Both the position numbers and the translations under genes were made by a program. This document shows positions 33,931 to 46,152 of a stretch of 64,000 nucleotides of DNA, one piece after another. Origin of the DNA: Orobanche coerulescens. Lineage: Eukaryota > Streptophyta > Magnoliopsida > Lamiales > Orobanchaceae. Within the stretch, counting starts at the first letter, position 1. The number at the start of each line of letters is the position of its first letter. The stretch spans positions 50,726,358-50,790,357 of the forward strand of contig CM065801.1 of the NCBI GenBank assembly GCA_033398695.1, in the 5' to 3' direction. The notes under the pieces are model-generated. The model searched no databases. It had not been told where the DNA came from and was given only the letters and a program-made list of their open reading frames with translations.

Positions 33931-35681
33931 TCAATTTCTTATCCTCACATAGATATTCCCAGATTCAGTTCTCAAGACACTCATACCCTTTCTTGCAGTT
34001 GCCCTCTCCTTTGAAATGGTCTTCTTGACTTGTACTGGAAGTGTTTTTGAAGCTCTTGCTCTTGGATTGGGTACTAAAGTAATATTTAAGACTGAAGTTG
34101 TAGCATCTCTGGTCACCAAACTTGATGTTAGATTTGTGTCTGTCTTTGGCTTTGAAGGCTACCTCTTCTTACCTGCAAGATTATGGTGCTTTTTAGAAGT
34201 ATATAAAAAAATAACACTAAATTTAGAGTTAAGTGTTACATACTTTCTCCTTTATTGGACGAGCTGCTTTCTCAGTCTAGCAGGTCCTTGAATTATGTCC
34301 CTTCTGGTGACAGTTACTGCGTGATCACCAACTCAAACCTCTTATGCTTATTGGGGTTGTTGGGATTTATTTTTTTAATTGTGCTCCCTTGCCCTTTTTT
34401 CTTAGGTCTTCCTGCCTTAATTGTGAAGTCTGGTGGCTTCGCAGGACACCCATCAGCTTCAGGCCACATCTTCTCCCCCCGAAGGCACTATACCATGCCC
34501 ATAAGCTTTCTTGTATCTCTCAATTGCGTAGTATGCATGCACAAACTCAACTAGATCTTTTTTATAAAAATAATTGCAGCACAAGCATGCACACATGGTA
34601 TACTAGTCAACTCCCACCCGGCTCTACAAGTGCAATCCCTCTCATTTAATTTCACTACGAACTTATCATCAAAATTATGCACTTCAAACAAGTCATCTCT
34701 GGCAGCATATGTTCTACAATATTTACTAGTGATCTTCAAATGCTCAATCCTCTTCCTGTCTTGGGATATAAAAAATCAGTGAAATCTTCAATCTACTTCA
34801 TTTTATTATGCTAGCTTTCCATGCGATCACACCTAATCTCCTCTCACATATGAATAAGATGCTTACGTCTAGAATGCAAATGTACCTATTAGATGTTTCA
34901 TTGATATTGTTATCTACCATATGACATTTCGAGAAAATATTAAGAAAGGCCTTACAGAATCTCTCTGGTGACCTTGCTAGAAAATGTGCATAAGCCTCCT
35001 CTTTGTCCACAGTGATCTCATTCACTGCCAACTACCACTTTTCCTTGTAAGTGCTCCTAACTGCTTTCCAGAACATGTTCTTCAAAATTATGCCCTTGTG
35101 TTTTTTGATCCAGTTGGTATATGCATGCCTAACGCAATTTCTATGCTCATATTGAGGTGCAAATCTGGCCACAACATTGATCAAACCCTGCATATATGTA
35201 CATACAATAAAATGTGAGAGAAATCACAAGCATCAAACATATAAGTTGAGAATATTATACAAACTCAGTACCTATTTATTCGAAATGAATGTTAATCCAA
35301 AACTCTCAATTGTGAGAGCAGAATCTCCAAAAAGTAGGTCCACATTTGTTCATTTTCTACCTCCACTGCAGCCCATGCCAATGGAAACATCTGGTTATTG
35401 CCATTCTTACCCACAGCACAAAGCAGTATACCACCTAAGTAAGTTTTCAAGAAGCATCCATCAAGACCAATAATGGGTCTACGCCCTCTTCTAATACCAT
35501 TCTTCAAGGACCTGAAGCTAATATATATTCCCATAACAAAGCACCATCATCACACCATAATTCAAACCTACCTTCAGGATCACCTCTCATCAATTCAGCC
35601 ACATGTCTCCTAAGCTTAGCATAATGTACAGTGGCAGTGCCTCTTATAGTCTCTAAGTAATAGACCTTCCTTTGTATAACC
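33931..35681 (-). pseudogene. MuDR-family (MULE) transposase, C-terminal two-thirds
   Basis: Minus-strand remains of a Mutator-like transposase. From 35.6 kb down: RKVYYLETIRGTATVHYAKL; the MULE transposase domain GLDGCFLKTYLGGILLCAVG and NNQMFPLAWAAVEVEN (35292-35534), containing the first catalytic Asp; the AHFLARSPERFCKAFLN-type region near 34.95 kb; the SWIM zinc finger CTCRAGW...IPCVHACAA (C-x-C-x10-C-x-H, about 34585-34634). A basic, poorly conserved tail follows to 33931. Several frame changes and stops are present. The N-terminal part lies 17.5 kb away because element D inserted within it at 35677-35681. Confidence 0.88.
35677..35681. repeat. Target-site duplication of element D, left (TAACC)
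   Basis: TAACC precedes the D terminus TGTAACACCC and is repeated at 53176-53180 after the other end. The MULE coding sequence resumes on the far side. Confidence 0.93.
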
Positions 35682-37239
35682 TGTAACACCCCCAAGATAT
35701 TAAGGGTATATTACAGCGTTGTGGACCCCTACATGGGATCCTCCAGGCTAAATAAACATTACCGCTCGTCTAACCATCTCGGTTACCAAGAAACACACAA
35801 CACTATAACAATAACTAAATGAAATCACCTGGCACAACCGGTAAACAGGACATCACTCAAATTCACAAATCCCATTTAACATACAGAACATATCCCAATT
35901 CAAAAGTGCCTAAGTACTCGCGAGTACTATCTATAAGTTCACAAGTTTGGAAAACAACACATCAAAATGGACAACGGAAATAAAGGGACTCTATTGCACA
36001 TGTCAACATCCTGGCCAAAGATCCTCGCATCGCTCCAGTGCCCGCTCGACCGGCTCAACACCACCTGAAATTCATAACAAGAATTTCCCCGAAACGGGTC
36101 CCCAAAGGGGTTAGCAATTACGCTAGTACAAGTAATCAAGACAAACCATTCGCTTACACATTTCATAGTACATGCATCAAGTTATTTCAAAATCCAAAAC
36201 CAGACATGTCTTTTCCAGAAAATGAACAGTCAATAATCAATTTGCCTAGGACCGGGGCGAAACCACTGGTCCCATTTGAGGCCTCTAAGGACCCTCCAGA
36301 ACGGGCCATAATCATAAAACAAATCACGCACAGGCATCGCCTAGGACCGGGGCGAAACCACTGATCCCATTCGAGGCCTCTAAGGACCCTCCGAACTGGC
36401 TAGCGAACAAGCTCGTGAATATGGAGTGAAGTCACGGATTCCCCCAACTTAGAGGGTCCTTAGTGGCCTCGAATGGGATCCTTAGTGACTTCACTCCGGA
36501 TTCACGAGCTTGTTCGCTAGCCAGTTCGGGAGGGTCCTTAGAGGCCTCAAATGGGAATAGTGGTTTCGCCCTGGTCCTAGGCGATGCCTGTGCGTGATTT
36601 GTTTTATGATTATGTCCAGTTCGGGGGGATCCTTAGAGGCCTCGAATGGGACCAGTGATTTTGCCCCGGTCCTAGGCAAATTGATTATTGATTGTTCGTT
36701 TTCCGGAAAAGACATGTCTGGTTTTGGATTTTGAAATGACTTGATGCATGTACTATGAAATGTGTAAGCGAATGGTTTGCCTTGATTACTTGTACTAGCG
36801 TAATTGCTAACCCTTTTGGGGACCCATTTTGGAAAAATTCTTGTTATGAATTTCAGGTGGTGTTCATTCGGTCGAGCGGGCACTGGAGCAGTACGAGGAT
36901 GCTGCCCGGGGATGTTGACTTGTGCAATGGAGTCCCTTTATTTCCGTTGTCCATTTTGATGTGTTGTTTTCCAAACTTGTGAACTTCTAGATAGTACTCG
37001 CGAGTACTTAGGCACTTTTGAATTGGGATATGTTCTGTATGTTAAATCGGATTTGTGAATTTGAGCGATATCCTATTTATCGGTTGTACCGGGTGATATC
37101 ATTTAATTATTGTTGTAGTGTTGTGTGTTTCTTGCTAACCGAGATGGTTAGACGAGCGGTAATATTTATTTAGCCTGGTGGATCCCACGTAGGGGTCCAC
37201 GGCGCTGTAATATACCCTGAATATCTTGGGGGTGTTACA
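35682..37239. repeat. Foldback (palindromic) left LTR of element D
   Basis: 35682-36440 is the reverse complement of roughly the last 770 bp of the LTR. 36477-37239 is the same segment in forward orientation, ending GGGGGTGTTACA before the PBS. About 36 bp of spacer lies between them. The U3 part with promoter and palindrome array, present in the 3' LTR at 50826-52400, is missing. Both extremes of element D thus end in the U5 terminus (TGTAACACCC... and ...GGGTGTTACA). The arms match closely with scattered substitutions. Confidence 0.9.
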
Positions 37240-37244
37240 GAAAA

Positions 37245-37256
37245 TGGTATCAGAGC
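37245..37256 (+). other. Primer-binding site of element D (initiator-Met tRNA)
   Basis: Exact TGGTATCAGAGC, five bases after the LTR end. The leader that follows (37257-37459) resembles A's leader at 14781-15000 and is cut by element C. Confidence 0.93.
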
Positions 37257-37459
37257 ACTAGGTTTATGGATACCTAGGTTTGTCAGTTAATTGGGTCTAG
37301 TTGTATTTTGTTTTGCACATCGTCGCTCCACTGGCATCAACTCGGTTTACAGTGTTCGTAACTTATCCTTACTCGATTCTTTTGTTTTCCCGTATCGTAC
37401 TGTCGATCCTTGAACTGTGATGGTTTTCTCTCGTACTTATCATCGAATTGCTTTTGCTA

Positions 37460-37464
37460 CCTCT
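37460..37464. repeat. Target-site duplication of element C, left (CCTCT)
   Basis: CCTCT precedes the C terminus TGTAACACCC; second copy at 46138-46142. Joining across C restores the leader sequence TTTTGCTACCTCT-TATCTCCAG of element D, which matches A. Confidence 0.95.
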
Positions 37465-39619
37465 TGTAACACCCCCAAGACGATCAGGGCATATTACAGC
37501 GCCGTGGACCCCACACTGTGGAATCCACCAGGCTAACGTACCAACAAGACATTCGACAACGACATACAATCATCAACAAAATGACAATTTCTCAAACCAC
37601 GACATTCAAATAAAGGACTAAAATCCGACAAATACAATCTGACATCAAATCCATTTCCCAAAACGGGAAAACAACATTAACAAATTCAAAAAGGAAGTAC
37701 TAGAGTACTTAAACCAATTTCATAATACAGAAATTCCAAAACAAGACATCAATAAACGACAGAACAGAACACCAACAATTGACTACTGAACAGTACCATT
37801 CTTGCCCATCATTCTCATATGGCTCATGTGCTCGCTTATCTCCAAGACCTGTACCTGAAATACAAAAAGTATTTCCCCCATTTAAGGGGTTAGCGACAAC
37901 TGCTAGTGCAAGTACAATCCATTTGAACTACCATTCTAATCAGATGAAAATATGCGCCAAAAATCATTTTAGAAATCATTTATATTCCGGAATATTTTAC
38001 GGTGCACAAGCACAAAACACATTTTCTCCAACAAAACAATTCAAAGTTAACCCTGGTACGAGACTCACGGCCACCGTACCCCGCAGAGCCCCGTCGGACA
38101 TCCCTGGGTGGTTAACCATAGTTCGCGATACGAGACTCATGGCAACGTATCCCTAGAGGCCCCGTCGGACCAATCCCTAGGTGAACATACACATATACAT
38201 CCACACAACCACGAAACGCCATAAATCAAATACTAGAACGCGTAAACAAATGTAAAGTACTTGCCTTTGAGACATCTTCGATGAAATGGGGACAAACAAC
38301 GACTACGAATGATCCGGAAGGAAAACGACCGTTCCTAAACGAAGGGTTAACATAACTCAGTCCTATACGACAACAATAATCGAAAGGAAAACTCCCACAA
38401 CCCCGCTTACACACTATGACAATATACAATCAATTGATACGGGCGAGGGTTTACGCAAAATCTACCCGTATCGACAATTCGAGGAAAACAGATTGTGAAT
38501 CACTCAATAACAACAATCGATGAGGAATATCGCAATACACGTGAATAATTCGAGATTAATCAACCAAAACCCGAAAAAACCCCAAATCTACAAAGTTAGG
38601 GTTCCTGAAGAAAATACCTCGGATTGGAGTGGAGAAGATGGATTAAGATGATGATGTACTAAGCTTGAAACACAAGAATCGGTCTGCAATGAGACTCCAC
38701 AGATTAGTCTCCACAATTCGCCCTAAAATCGCTGGAATCGCCCAATGGAAGTGAAGAGAAGGAAAAATGACGGAAAAAAAGGGATGATGTCCTATTAATA
38801 TAAAACATAGTTAGCGCACGCTAACCATCAAAGCATAGCGTGCGCTAGCGGGGATCGCAAGCAGTCCAGAAGCAGCCCGGTGTCGCTAGCGTGCACTAGA
38901 CATGTTTAGGGCGCGCTAATTACTACCCGATAGCGTACGCTACGGAAGCCTTAACGCACGCTACCTGATGCTCAGTGCACAGGATATGAATTCAGAACCC
39001 CCACTGCCCAGTACGCTGAAATCGCTAGCACGCGCTACAAACACCGAGTTAGCGTACGCTAACCACACAACGATAGCGCACACAAGGAATCAACGCAGCA
39101 GTTGAGTACTGCTCAGATCAGTACACTGCTGCAGACAGTATGTAAATCGAAATGCAAAGCAGGGCCAGAATCCAGAAACATAAACACGGAATATTCAAGA
39201 TGACGGAGCTAAGCGTTGAAAGAAAATGCAATTCCGACCACCGGAGAATCCGTAATGCGACAAAGAAAATGAAGTTCTCTACACTTATAGGAAATTACAA
39301 AAATGGCCCAAGTGCCCGAAAATCACGATATGATGTCGGATTAACAAACCGAAAGTTTCAACACGACTAACTCAACCATACGAACTCATACAAACCAAGA
39401 AACAATGGAAACGAACAAGTCTTACGAGAATCGGACGCACAAACGACGAAACATAACATAAAATGGAATCACGTAAAAACATCACCAAAACTTGTCTAAA
39501 TGGAAAAACTCCAAGAATAAAATAGATTCAAAATGTCGAAACGGTTACAAGCGAGTCGATAAAAATAGACATACACCAAAAATAGAAACTGCTAAAAATG
39601 GAAAGGTACGGATATTACA
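37465..39619 (-). repeat. Element C 3' LTR
   Basis: Minus-strand TGTAATATCCGTACC...GGGGGTGTTACA, 2155 bp, near-identical to 43962-46137. Contains the palindrome array at 38812-39087 and a tandem pair of TACGAGACTC...GGCC(G/C)TGTCGGAC-type repeats near 38055-38175. The region near 39095-39135 differs from the other LTR. Confidence 0.95.
38812..39087. promoter_or_regulatory. Array of TAGCGCACGCTA palindromes in U3 of C
   Basis: About nine copies or variants (TTAGCGCACGCTAA, TAGCGTGCGCTA, TAGCGTACGCTA) over 275 bp, just upstream (minus strand) of a TTTTATATTAAT TATA-like stretch near 38795. Conserved in the other LTR at about 45314-45616. Confidence 0.75.
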
Positions 39620-39636
39620 TTCTCCCCCTCTAAAAA
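39620..39636 (-). other. Polypurine tract of element C
   Basis: Minus-strand TTTTTAGAGGGGGAGAA adjoining the 3' LTR. Confidence 0.85.
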
Positions 39637-39654
39637 GAAGTTTCGTCCCGAAAC

Positions 39655-42484
39655 TTAAGAATCAAAAAGCTCGGGGTACCTCGAACGCATATCCTCCTCC
39701 AACTCCCATGTTGCCTCTTCTACGTCGTGCCTTGACCATTGCACTTTAACCAAATGAATGGTTTTGTGCATTAACTGTTTATCTCGACGCTCCAAAATTC
39801 TAACGGGCCTCTCCTCAAACGTAACATCCTTCTCGATCTCCACGTCTCCGAAATCAATAATGTGGGACGGGTACGGAACATACTTCCTCAACTGAGAGAC
39901 GTGAAATACACTATGCACATGACTCAACGACAGAGGTAATGCCAATCGGTACGCTAACTCGCCAACTCTCTCCAATATCTCAAAAGGTCTAATGTACCTC
40001 GGGTTGAGCTTCCCTTTTTTCCCAAAACGAAAAACTCCCTTCGACGGAGACACTCTTAATAGAACATGATCTCCCACCTCAAAATCCAAAGGTCGACGCC
40101 TAACATCCGCATAAGACTTTTGTCGACTCTGAGCTGCCAACATTCTCTTTCTAATCAATTCCACTTTCTCCCTCGTCTCCAACACAAGGTCCGGCTCGAT
40201 TGCAACTAGATCGGACGGCTCATCCCAACATATCGGCGATCGGCAACGTCGGCCATAAAGTGCTTCATACGGTGCCATCTTAATCGACACGTGCCAGCTA
40301 TTATTATACATAAACTCAATCAAGGCCAGATGCTCCTCCCAGTCACTACTCCAGTCTAACGCACACGGGCGTAACATATCCTCGAACGTCTGAATGGTAC
40401 GTTCGGACTGTCCGTCGGTCTGAGGATGGAAAAATGTACTCAAACGCAAACGTGTTCCCAATGCCTTATGTACCGCCTGCGAGAAGTGCGATACAAACCG
40501 GCCATCTCTATCAGAAATAATAGTTCTCGGCATACCATAAAGTCTCACTATCTGCGCGATAAAAATACGAGCCAATTTTTCTGGACCCCAAGTATCCTTG
40601 ATGCCCAGAAAATGTGCCGACTTAGTCAGTCGGTCCACGATCACCCACACCATATTCATTTCGGTCTTCGTCCTCGGCAAGTTCATGACAAACTCCAACC
40701 ATCTCATCTGCCTCATATTTAGCTCTTTCTGCGTGAAAATGTACTTCAGGCTCTTGTGATCGGTGAAAATTTGACACGACGAGCCATACAAGTAATGACG
40801 CCAGATCTTCAATGCAAATACAACTGCGGCCAACTCAAGATCGTGTGTAGGGTAATTCAACTCGTACGGTTTTAACTGACGGGAAGCATAGGCAATCGTC
40901 CTCCCGTGCTGCATGAGTACACATCCGAGCCCTTGGCCCGAAGCATCACTAAAAACTGATAAACCCTCATTACCACTCGGTAAAGCCAAAACAGGAGCGG
41001 TCGTCAATCGCTTCTTCAACTCCTCAAAACTATTCTGCCTCTCATCGGTCCACATAAACTTCTCTGACTTCTGTAAAAACTGAGTCAGCGGTCGAGCAAG
41101 CTTAGAGAACCCCTCGATAAATCTACGGTAATATCCGGCCAAACCCAGAAAACTACGGACCTCCTTCACGTTCTTGGGCGGCGCCCAATCCAACACTGCC
41201 TCTACCTTATGTGGGTCCACACGAACACCCTCGGCCGAGATCACATGACCGAGAAACATAACCTCCCATAACCAAAACTCACATTTTGAGAACTTCGCAA
41301 AAAGATGCTCTCAAAATATCTAACACGATATGCAAATGACGGGCGTGCTCCTCCTCGCTCCTCGAGTAAATCAGGATATCGTCGATAAAAACGACTACAC
41401 ACTTATCGAGGTACTTGACAAAGACTTTGTTCATAAGCTGCATAAACACGGCTGGGGCATTGGTTAGCCCAAAAGGCATAACCACAAACTCGTAGTGACC
41501 GTATCTCGTCCGAAAGGCCGTCTTCGGAATATCGGTATCCTTCACTCGGAGCTGATAATACCCTGATCTCAAATCAATTTTCGAAAACATGGTCGCCCCT
41601 TGCAACTGGTCGAACAAATCATCAATCCTCGGGAACGGATACTTGTTTTTAATAGTCACTTTGTTCAACTCACGATAGTCGATGCACAAACGAAGTGACC
41701 CATCCTTCTTCTTCACAAACAGGACCGGTGCGCCACAAGGCGAAGCGCTCGGTCGAATATACCCCATGTGTAGCAACTCTCCTAACTGTTTCTTCAACTC
41801 CAGCATCTCAGCAGGCGCCATGCGATATGGCGTCTTAGAAATCGGTGCTGCACCCGGCTCCAAATCAACAATAAACTCGACCTCTCGATCCGGTGGCAAA
41901 CCCGGCAACTCATCTGGAAAGACGTCAGGATACTCACACACTACTGGAATAGACGAGAGCTCGAATCCCCATTCTCCCGACCTCAATGCGTAACACCAAT
42001 ACCCCGTACAACCTCCTCGAAGAAGTCTCACCGCTTTCAAAGTGCTGATCAAGAATCTCTGACTACTCTGCTTCCGCCCCACAAAAGAATGCTCGGTGCC
42101 GTCAGAGGCTAACATCAAAATGGTTCTCGTTCTATAATTCATGATTGCCCCATGACGGTCCAGCCAATCCTCACCAAGAATTAGATCCTCGTCTCTAATA
42201 TCTACCGCAATCAAATTATAAGGCCAATCCCTCCCCCCGATACTCACAGGAAAATCTCGAATCTCATGGTCCCCCACGATGCTATCCCCACTAGGCAGTT
42301 TAACAACAAATGGTTCACATGCAACTAGGCAATAAACATGCAGACGATGCACACAATCCAGAGATATGAAAGAATGCGTAGCACCATAATCTAATAACAT
42401 AGAAATAGGATGATCAAGAATGTGGACGGTACCTGTAGCTACCGACGCGACGGGATCCCCAGCTCGTCTCATCTCGTACACACG
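39655..42484 (-). pseudogene. Element C pol with in-frame deletion of RNase H end and integrase zinc domain
   Basis: Frame 41279-42481 encodes protease (DYGATHSF in place of DTGATHSF) and RT ([29 protein letters not shown]). A break with lost bases at about 41280-41310 changes frame in what should be [11 protein letters not shown]. Frame 39655-41259 continues with RNase H ([15 protein letters not shown]), then at about 40690 jumps from [10 protein letters not shown] to [12 protein letters not shown]. This skips about 200 residues: the RNase H C-terminus, the ADALSRK linker and the HHCC domain, all present in A, B and D. The integrase core keeps [15 protein letters not shown] and DGQSERT. It ends with GPF/Y-like RPFEIL and [12 protein letters not shown]. 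Confidence 0.92.
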
Positions 42485-43731
42485 GGGCGGAACAGACCCC
42501 GCACTAGAAGCTCCTCCTCTAGAAGGTTGTCCACGTACTCGACCTCTACCAAAACTCTGCTATGGCTGATAAACTACCGGTGTCTGATTCACGCTCAGTT
42601 CTGCCGCCGCTGGGGCTGATATCTGAGTAACCGGTGCCCGAGCAACATCTGTACAAAACTTGGCACGATGCCCCATCCGACCGCAGGAATGACACTGAAT
42701 CGGGGGCCACATTCACTCATAATGTGTCCAGGGCGACCACAGTTAAAGCAATTAGGACCACGCACTGAACCAGTAGGAGCAGACTTAGAACCGTTTCCTC
42801 GTCCAAACGACGGGGACTGACTCCCGAAGACTCGCGAACCAGACTGAGTCTTCTGATACCCTCCAGACTTGACTCCCGAAAATTGGCCGGAGGTCTTCTG
42901 CTTCTTTCCCTCGGTTGCCGTCTCTGTCGCAGAAAACGACATTTCATAAGCCATCGCCTTATTCTGATACTCCTTCAAAGTCATGCACCCCAGACCAGAC
43001 ATGTAATGGCGCACCCTCGGTTTCATCCGCATATCAAAGTGGCGGATCTTATCAAGCTCATCTCGGACTTGGTTTCTCACATAATGAAGTTGTTGGTTGT
43101 AGTCCTTGATAGCTTGATAAATAGGAACATCCTGGGGCTTAGCCTCAAAGAAGGATCGGATCCTCCCCTCTTTCACTGGCCACGGACAAAACTCGTCTTC
43201 CATCAGCTCTCGAAACTCTGCCCATGTGTCTGCCCGGTCACGCGGTTTCACCGCTTGCCACCACGTTGTCGCCTCTTTGGCGAGGAAGTACTGAGCGATA
43301 GGTACCTTCCTCTCCTCAGAGCAGTTAGCAGCCTCGAATACTTTCTCCATCTCAAACAACCAACTCTCCCAACCGGAAGGGTCAGAAGCACCATCAAACT
43401 GCGGTGGACGCATACGAATCGCGTCCTGAAGTAACTTATCATTACCGGATCCAGTAGGCGGAACCGGGTTAGCATTATCCTGGCCGACCAAAATGGCCTG
43501 GGTCAGTAGCGTCATCTGGTTCGCTACTTGCTATAAAATATTCGCCACTCCAACATTATCATGCGCATTACCGGAGCTAGCAGACTGATCCTGCTGACCT
43601 CCGGAACTATGTGGAACGCTGTTCGACAAGGAAGGCATCGCCGAATCAGTTCCCGAGTTATCGGACATGGCCGCCCCACCGGCTGCGCCACGTCCCCTAC
43701 CGCGTCCGCGACCGCGTCTGCATCCTCTACC
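42485..43731 (-). pseudogene. Element C gag
   Basis: The RGRG-rich start lies at about 43690-43731, but the codon aligned with the start Met of A and B reads ATT. The next ATG opens MSDNSGTDSAMP. A TAG near 43532 interrupts before QVANQMTLL. The capsid reads LLQDAIRMRPPQFDGASDP to EFCPWPVKEGRIRSFFEA. The first knuckle CFNCGRPGHIMSEC is intact. A frame change near 42712 disrupts the second knuckle, and a TAG lies near 42559 in the Q/RGRG linker. Confidence 0.9.
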
Positions 43732-43944
43732 ACCAGGAATTCTAAAGAAGTAGTGGGTGAGTACAATTCAAACGCAAAACGCAACAAGATACCAAGAAAG
43801 GAATAGAACAGAACAACGTAACAAGTCAAGTTAGGAAAACTTACGAGCACCAGTGTACTGAGATGATGGCATAGCAGTGATACTGTTCAAAAATGACACT
43901 CGACTAGACCCAAATAACGGACAGACTAGGTATCCACAAACCTG

Positions 43945-43956
43945 GCTCTGATACCA
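43945..43956 (-). other. Primer-binding site of element C (initiator-Met tRNA)
   Basis: Minus-strand TGGTATCAGAGC, exact, five bases after the 5' LTR. Confidence 0.93.
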
Positions 43957-43961
43957 TATTC

Positions 43962-46137
43962 TGTAACACCCCCAAGACGATCAGGGCATATTACAGCGTC
44001 GTGGACCCCACACTGTGGAATCCATCAGGCTAACGTACCAATAAGACATTCGACAACGACATACAATCATCAACAAAACGACAATTTCTCAAACCACGAC
44101 ATTCAAATAAAGGACTAAAATCCGACAAATACAATCTGACATCAAATCCATTTCCCAAAACGGGAACACAACATTAATAAATTCAAATAGGAAGTACTTG
44201 AGTAATTAAACCAATTTCATAATACAGAAATTCCAAAACAAGACATCAATAATAAACGACAGAACAGAACACCAACAATTGACTACTGAACAGTATCCCA
44301 TCATTCTCATACGGCTCGTGTGCTCGCTTATCTCCAAGACCTGTACCTGAAATACAAAAAGTATTTCCCCCATTTAAGGGGCTAGCGACAACTGCTAGTG
44401 CAAGTACAATCCATTTGAACTACCATTCTAATCAGATGAAAATATGCGCCAAAAATCGATTTAGAAATCATTTATATTCCGGAATATTTTATGGTGCACA
44501 AGCACAAAACACATTTTCTCCAACAAAACAATTCAAAGTTAACCCTGGTACGAGACTCACGGCCACCGTACCCCGCAGAGCCCCGTCGGACATCCCTGGG
44601 TGGTTAACCATAGTTCGCGATACGAAACTAACGGCAATGTATCCCTAGAGGCCCTATCGGACCAATCCCTAGGTGAACATACACATATATATCCACACAA
44701 CCACGAAAGGCCATAAATCAAATACTAGAACGCGTAAACAAATGTAATGTACTTGTCTTTGAGACATCTTCGACGAAATGGGGACGAACAACGACTACGA
44801 ATGATCTGGAAGGAAAACGACCGTTCCTAAACGAAGGGTTAACATAACTCAGTCCTATACGACAACAATAATCGAAAGGAAAACTCCCACAACCCCGCTT
44901 ATACACTATGACAATATACAATCAATTGATACGGGCGAGGGTTTACACAAAATCTCCCCGTATCGACAATTCACGGATTAAATTCGAGGAAAAAGGATTG
45001 TGAATCACTCAATAACAACAATCGATGAGGAATATCGCAATACACGTGAATAATTCGAGATTAATCAACCAAAACCCGAAAAAAAAACCAAATCTACAAA
45101 GTTAGGGTTCCTGAAGAAAATACCTCGGATTGGAGTGGAGAAGATGGATTAAGATGATGATGTACTAAGCTTGAAACACAAGAATCGGTCTGCAATGAGA
45201 CTCCAAGGATTAGTCTCCACAATTCGCCCTAAAATCGCCAGAATCGCCTAATGGAAGTGAAGAGAAGGAAAAATGACGGAAAGGGGGGCTGATGTCCTAT
45301 TAATATAAAACATAGTTAGCGCACGCTAACCATCAAAGCATAGCACGCGCTAACGGGGATCGCAAGCAGACCAGAAGCCGCCCGGCATCGCTAGCATGCG
45401 CTAGGCATGTTTAGTGCGCGCTAATTACTACCCGATAGCGTATGCTACGGAAGCCTTAGCGCACGCTACCTGATGCTCAGTGCACAGGATATAAATTCAG
45501 AACCCCCACTGCCCAGTACGCTGAAATCGCTAGCGCACGCTACAAACACCGAGTTAGTGTATGCTAAACACACAACGATAGCGCACACAAGGAATCAAGG
45601 TGTAGCGTGCGCTACTCACGCAGCTAGCTTCAAGATCGCTCAAGACACTCTTGCAGACAAGATTTAAAATCGAAATGCAAAGCGAGGCGATTCAAACATA
45701 AACACGGAATATTCAAGATGACAGAGCTAAGCGTTGAAAGAAAATACAATTCCGACCACCGGAGAGTCCATAATGCGACAAAGAAAATAAAATTCCCTAA
45801 ACTTATTGGAAATTACAAAAATGGCCCAAGTGCCCGAAAATCACGATACGACGTCGGATTAACAAACTGAAAGTCTCAACACGACTAACTCAACCATAAG
45901 AACTCATACAAACCAAGAAACAACGAAAACGAACAAGTCTTACGAGAATCGGACGCACAAACGACGAAACATGACATAAAATGGAATCACGTAAAAATAT
46001 CACCAAAACTCGTCCAAATGGAAAAACTCCAAGAATAAAATAGATTCAAAATGTCGAAACGGTTACAAGCGAGTCAATAAAAATAGACATACATCAAAAA
46101 TAGAAACTACTAAAAATGGAAAGGTACGGATATTACA
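43962..46137 (-). repeat. Element C 5' LTR
   Basis: 2176 bp partner of 37465-39619. Palindrome array at 45314-45616, which includes an extra TAGCGTGCGCTA unit near 45603 missing from the 3' LTR. Confidence 0.95.
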
Positions 46138-46142
46138 CCTCT
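46138..46142. repeat. Target-site duplication of element C, right (CCTCT)
   Basis: Second CCTCT after the C end TATTACA. Confidence 0.95.
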
Positions 46143-46152
46143 TATCTCCAGT

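Larger units (their letters stand above)
37465..46137 (-). mobile_element. Element C: Tekay/Del-type chromovirus nested in D, internally deleted
   Basis: An 8673-bp minus-strand element. LTRs 43962-46137 (5') and 37465-39619 (3'), exact initiator-Met PBS, gag, pol with an internal deletion, purine tract and TSD CCTCT. LTRs are very similar to each other but are a different family from A and B. Confidence 0.95.
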
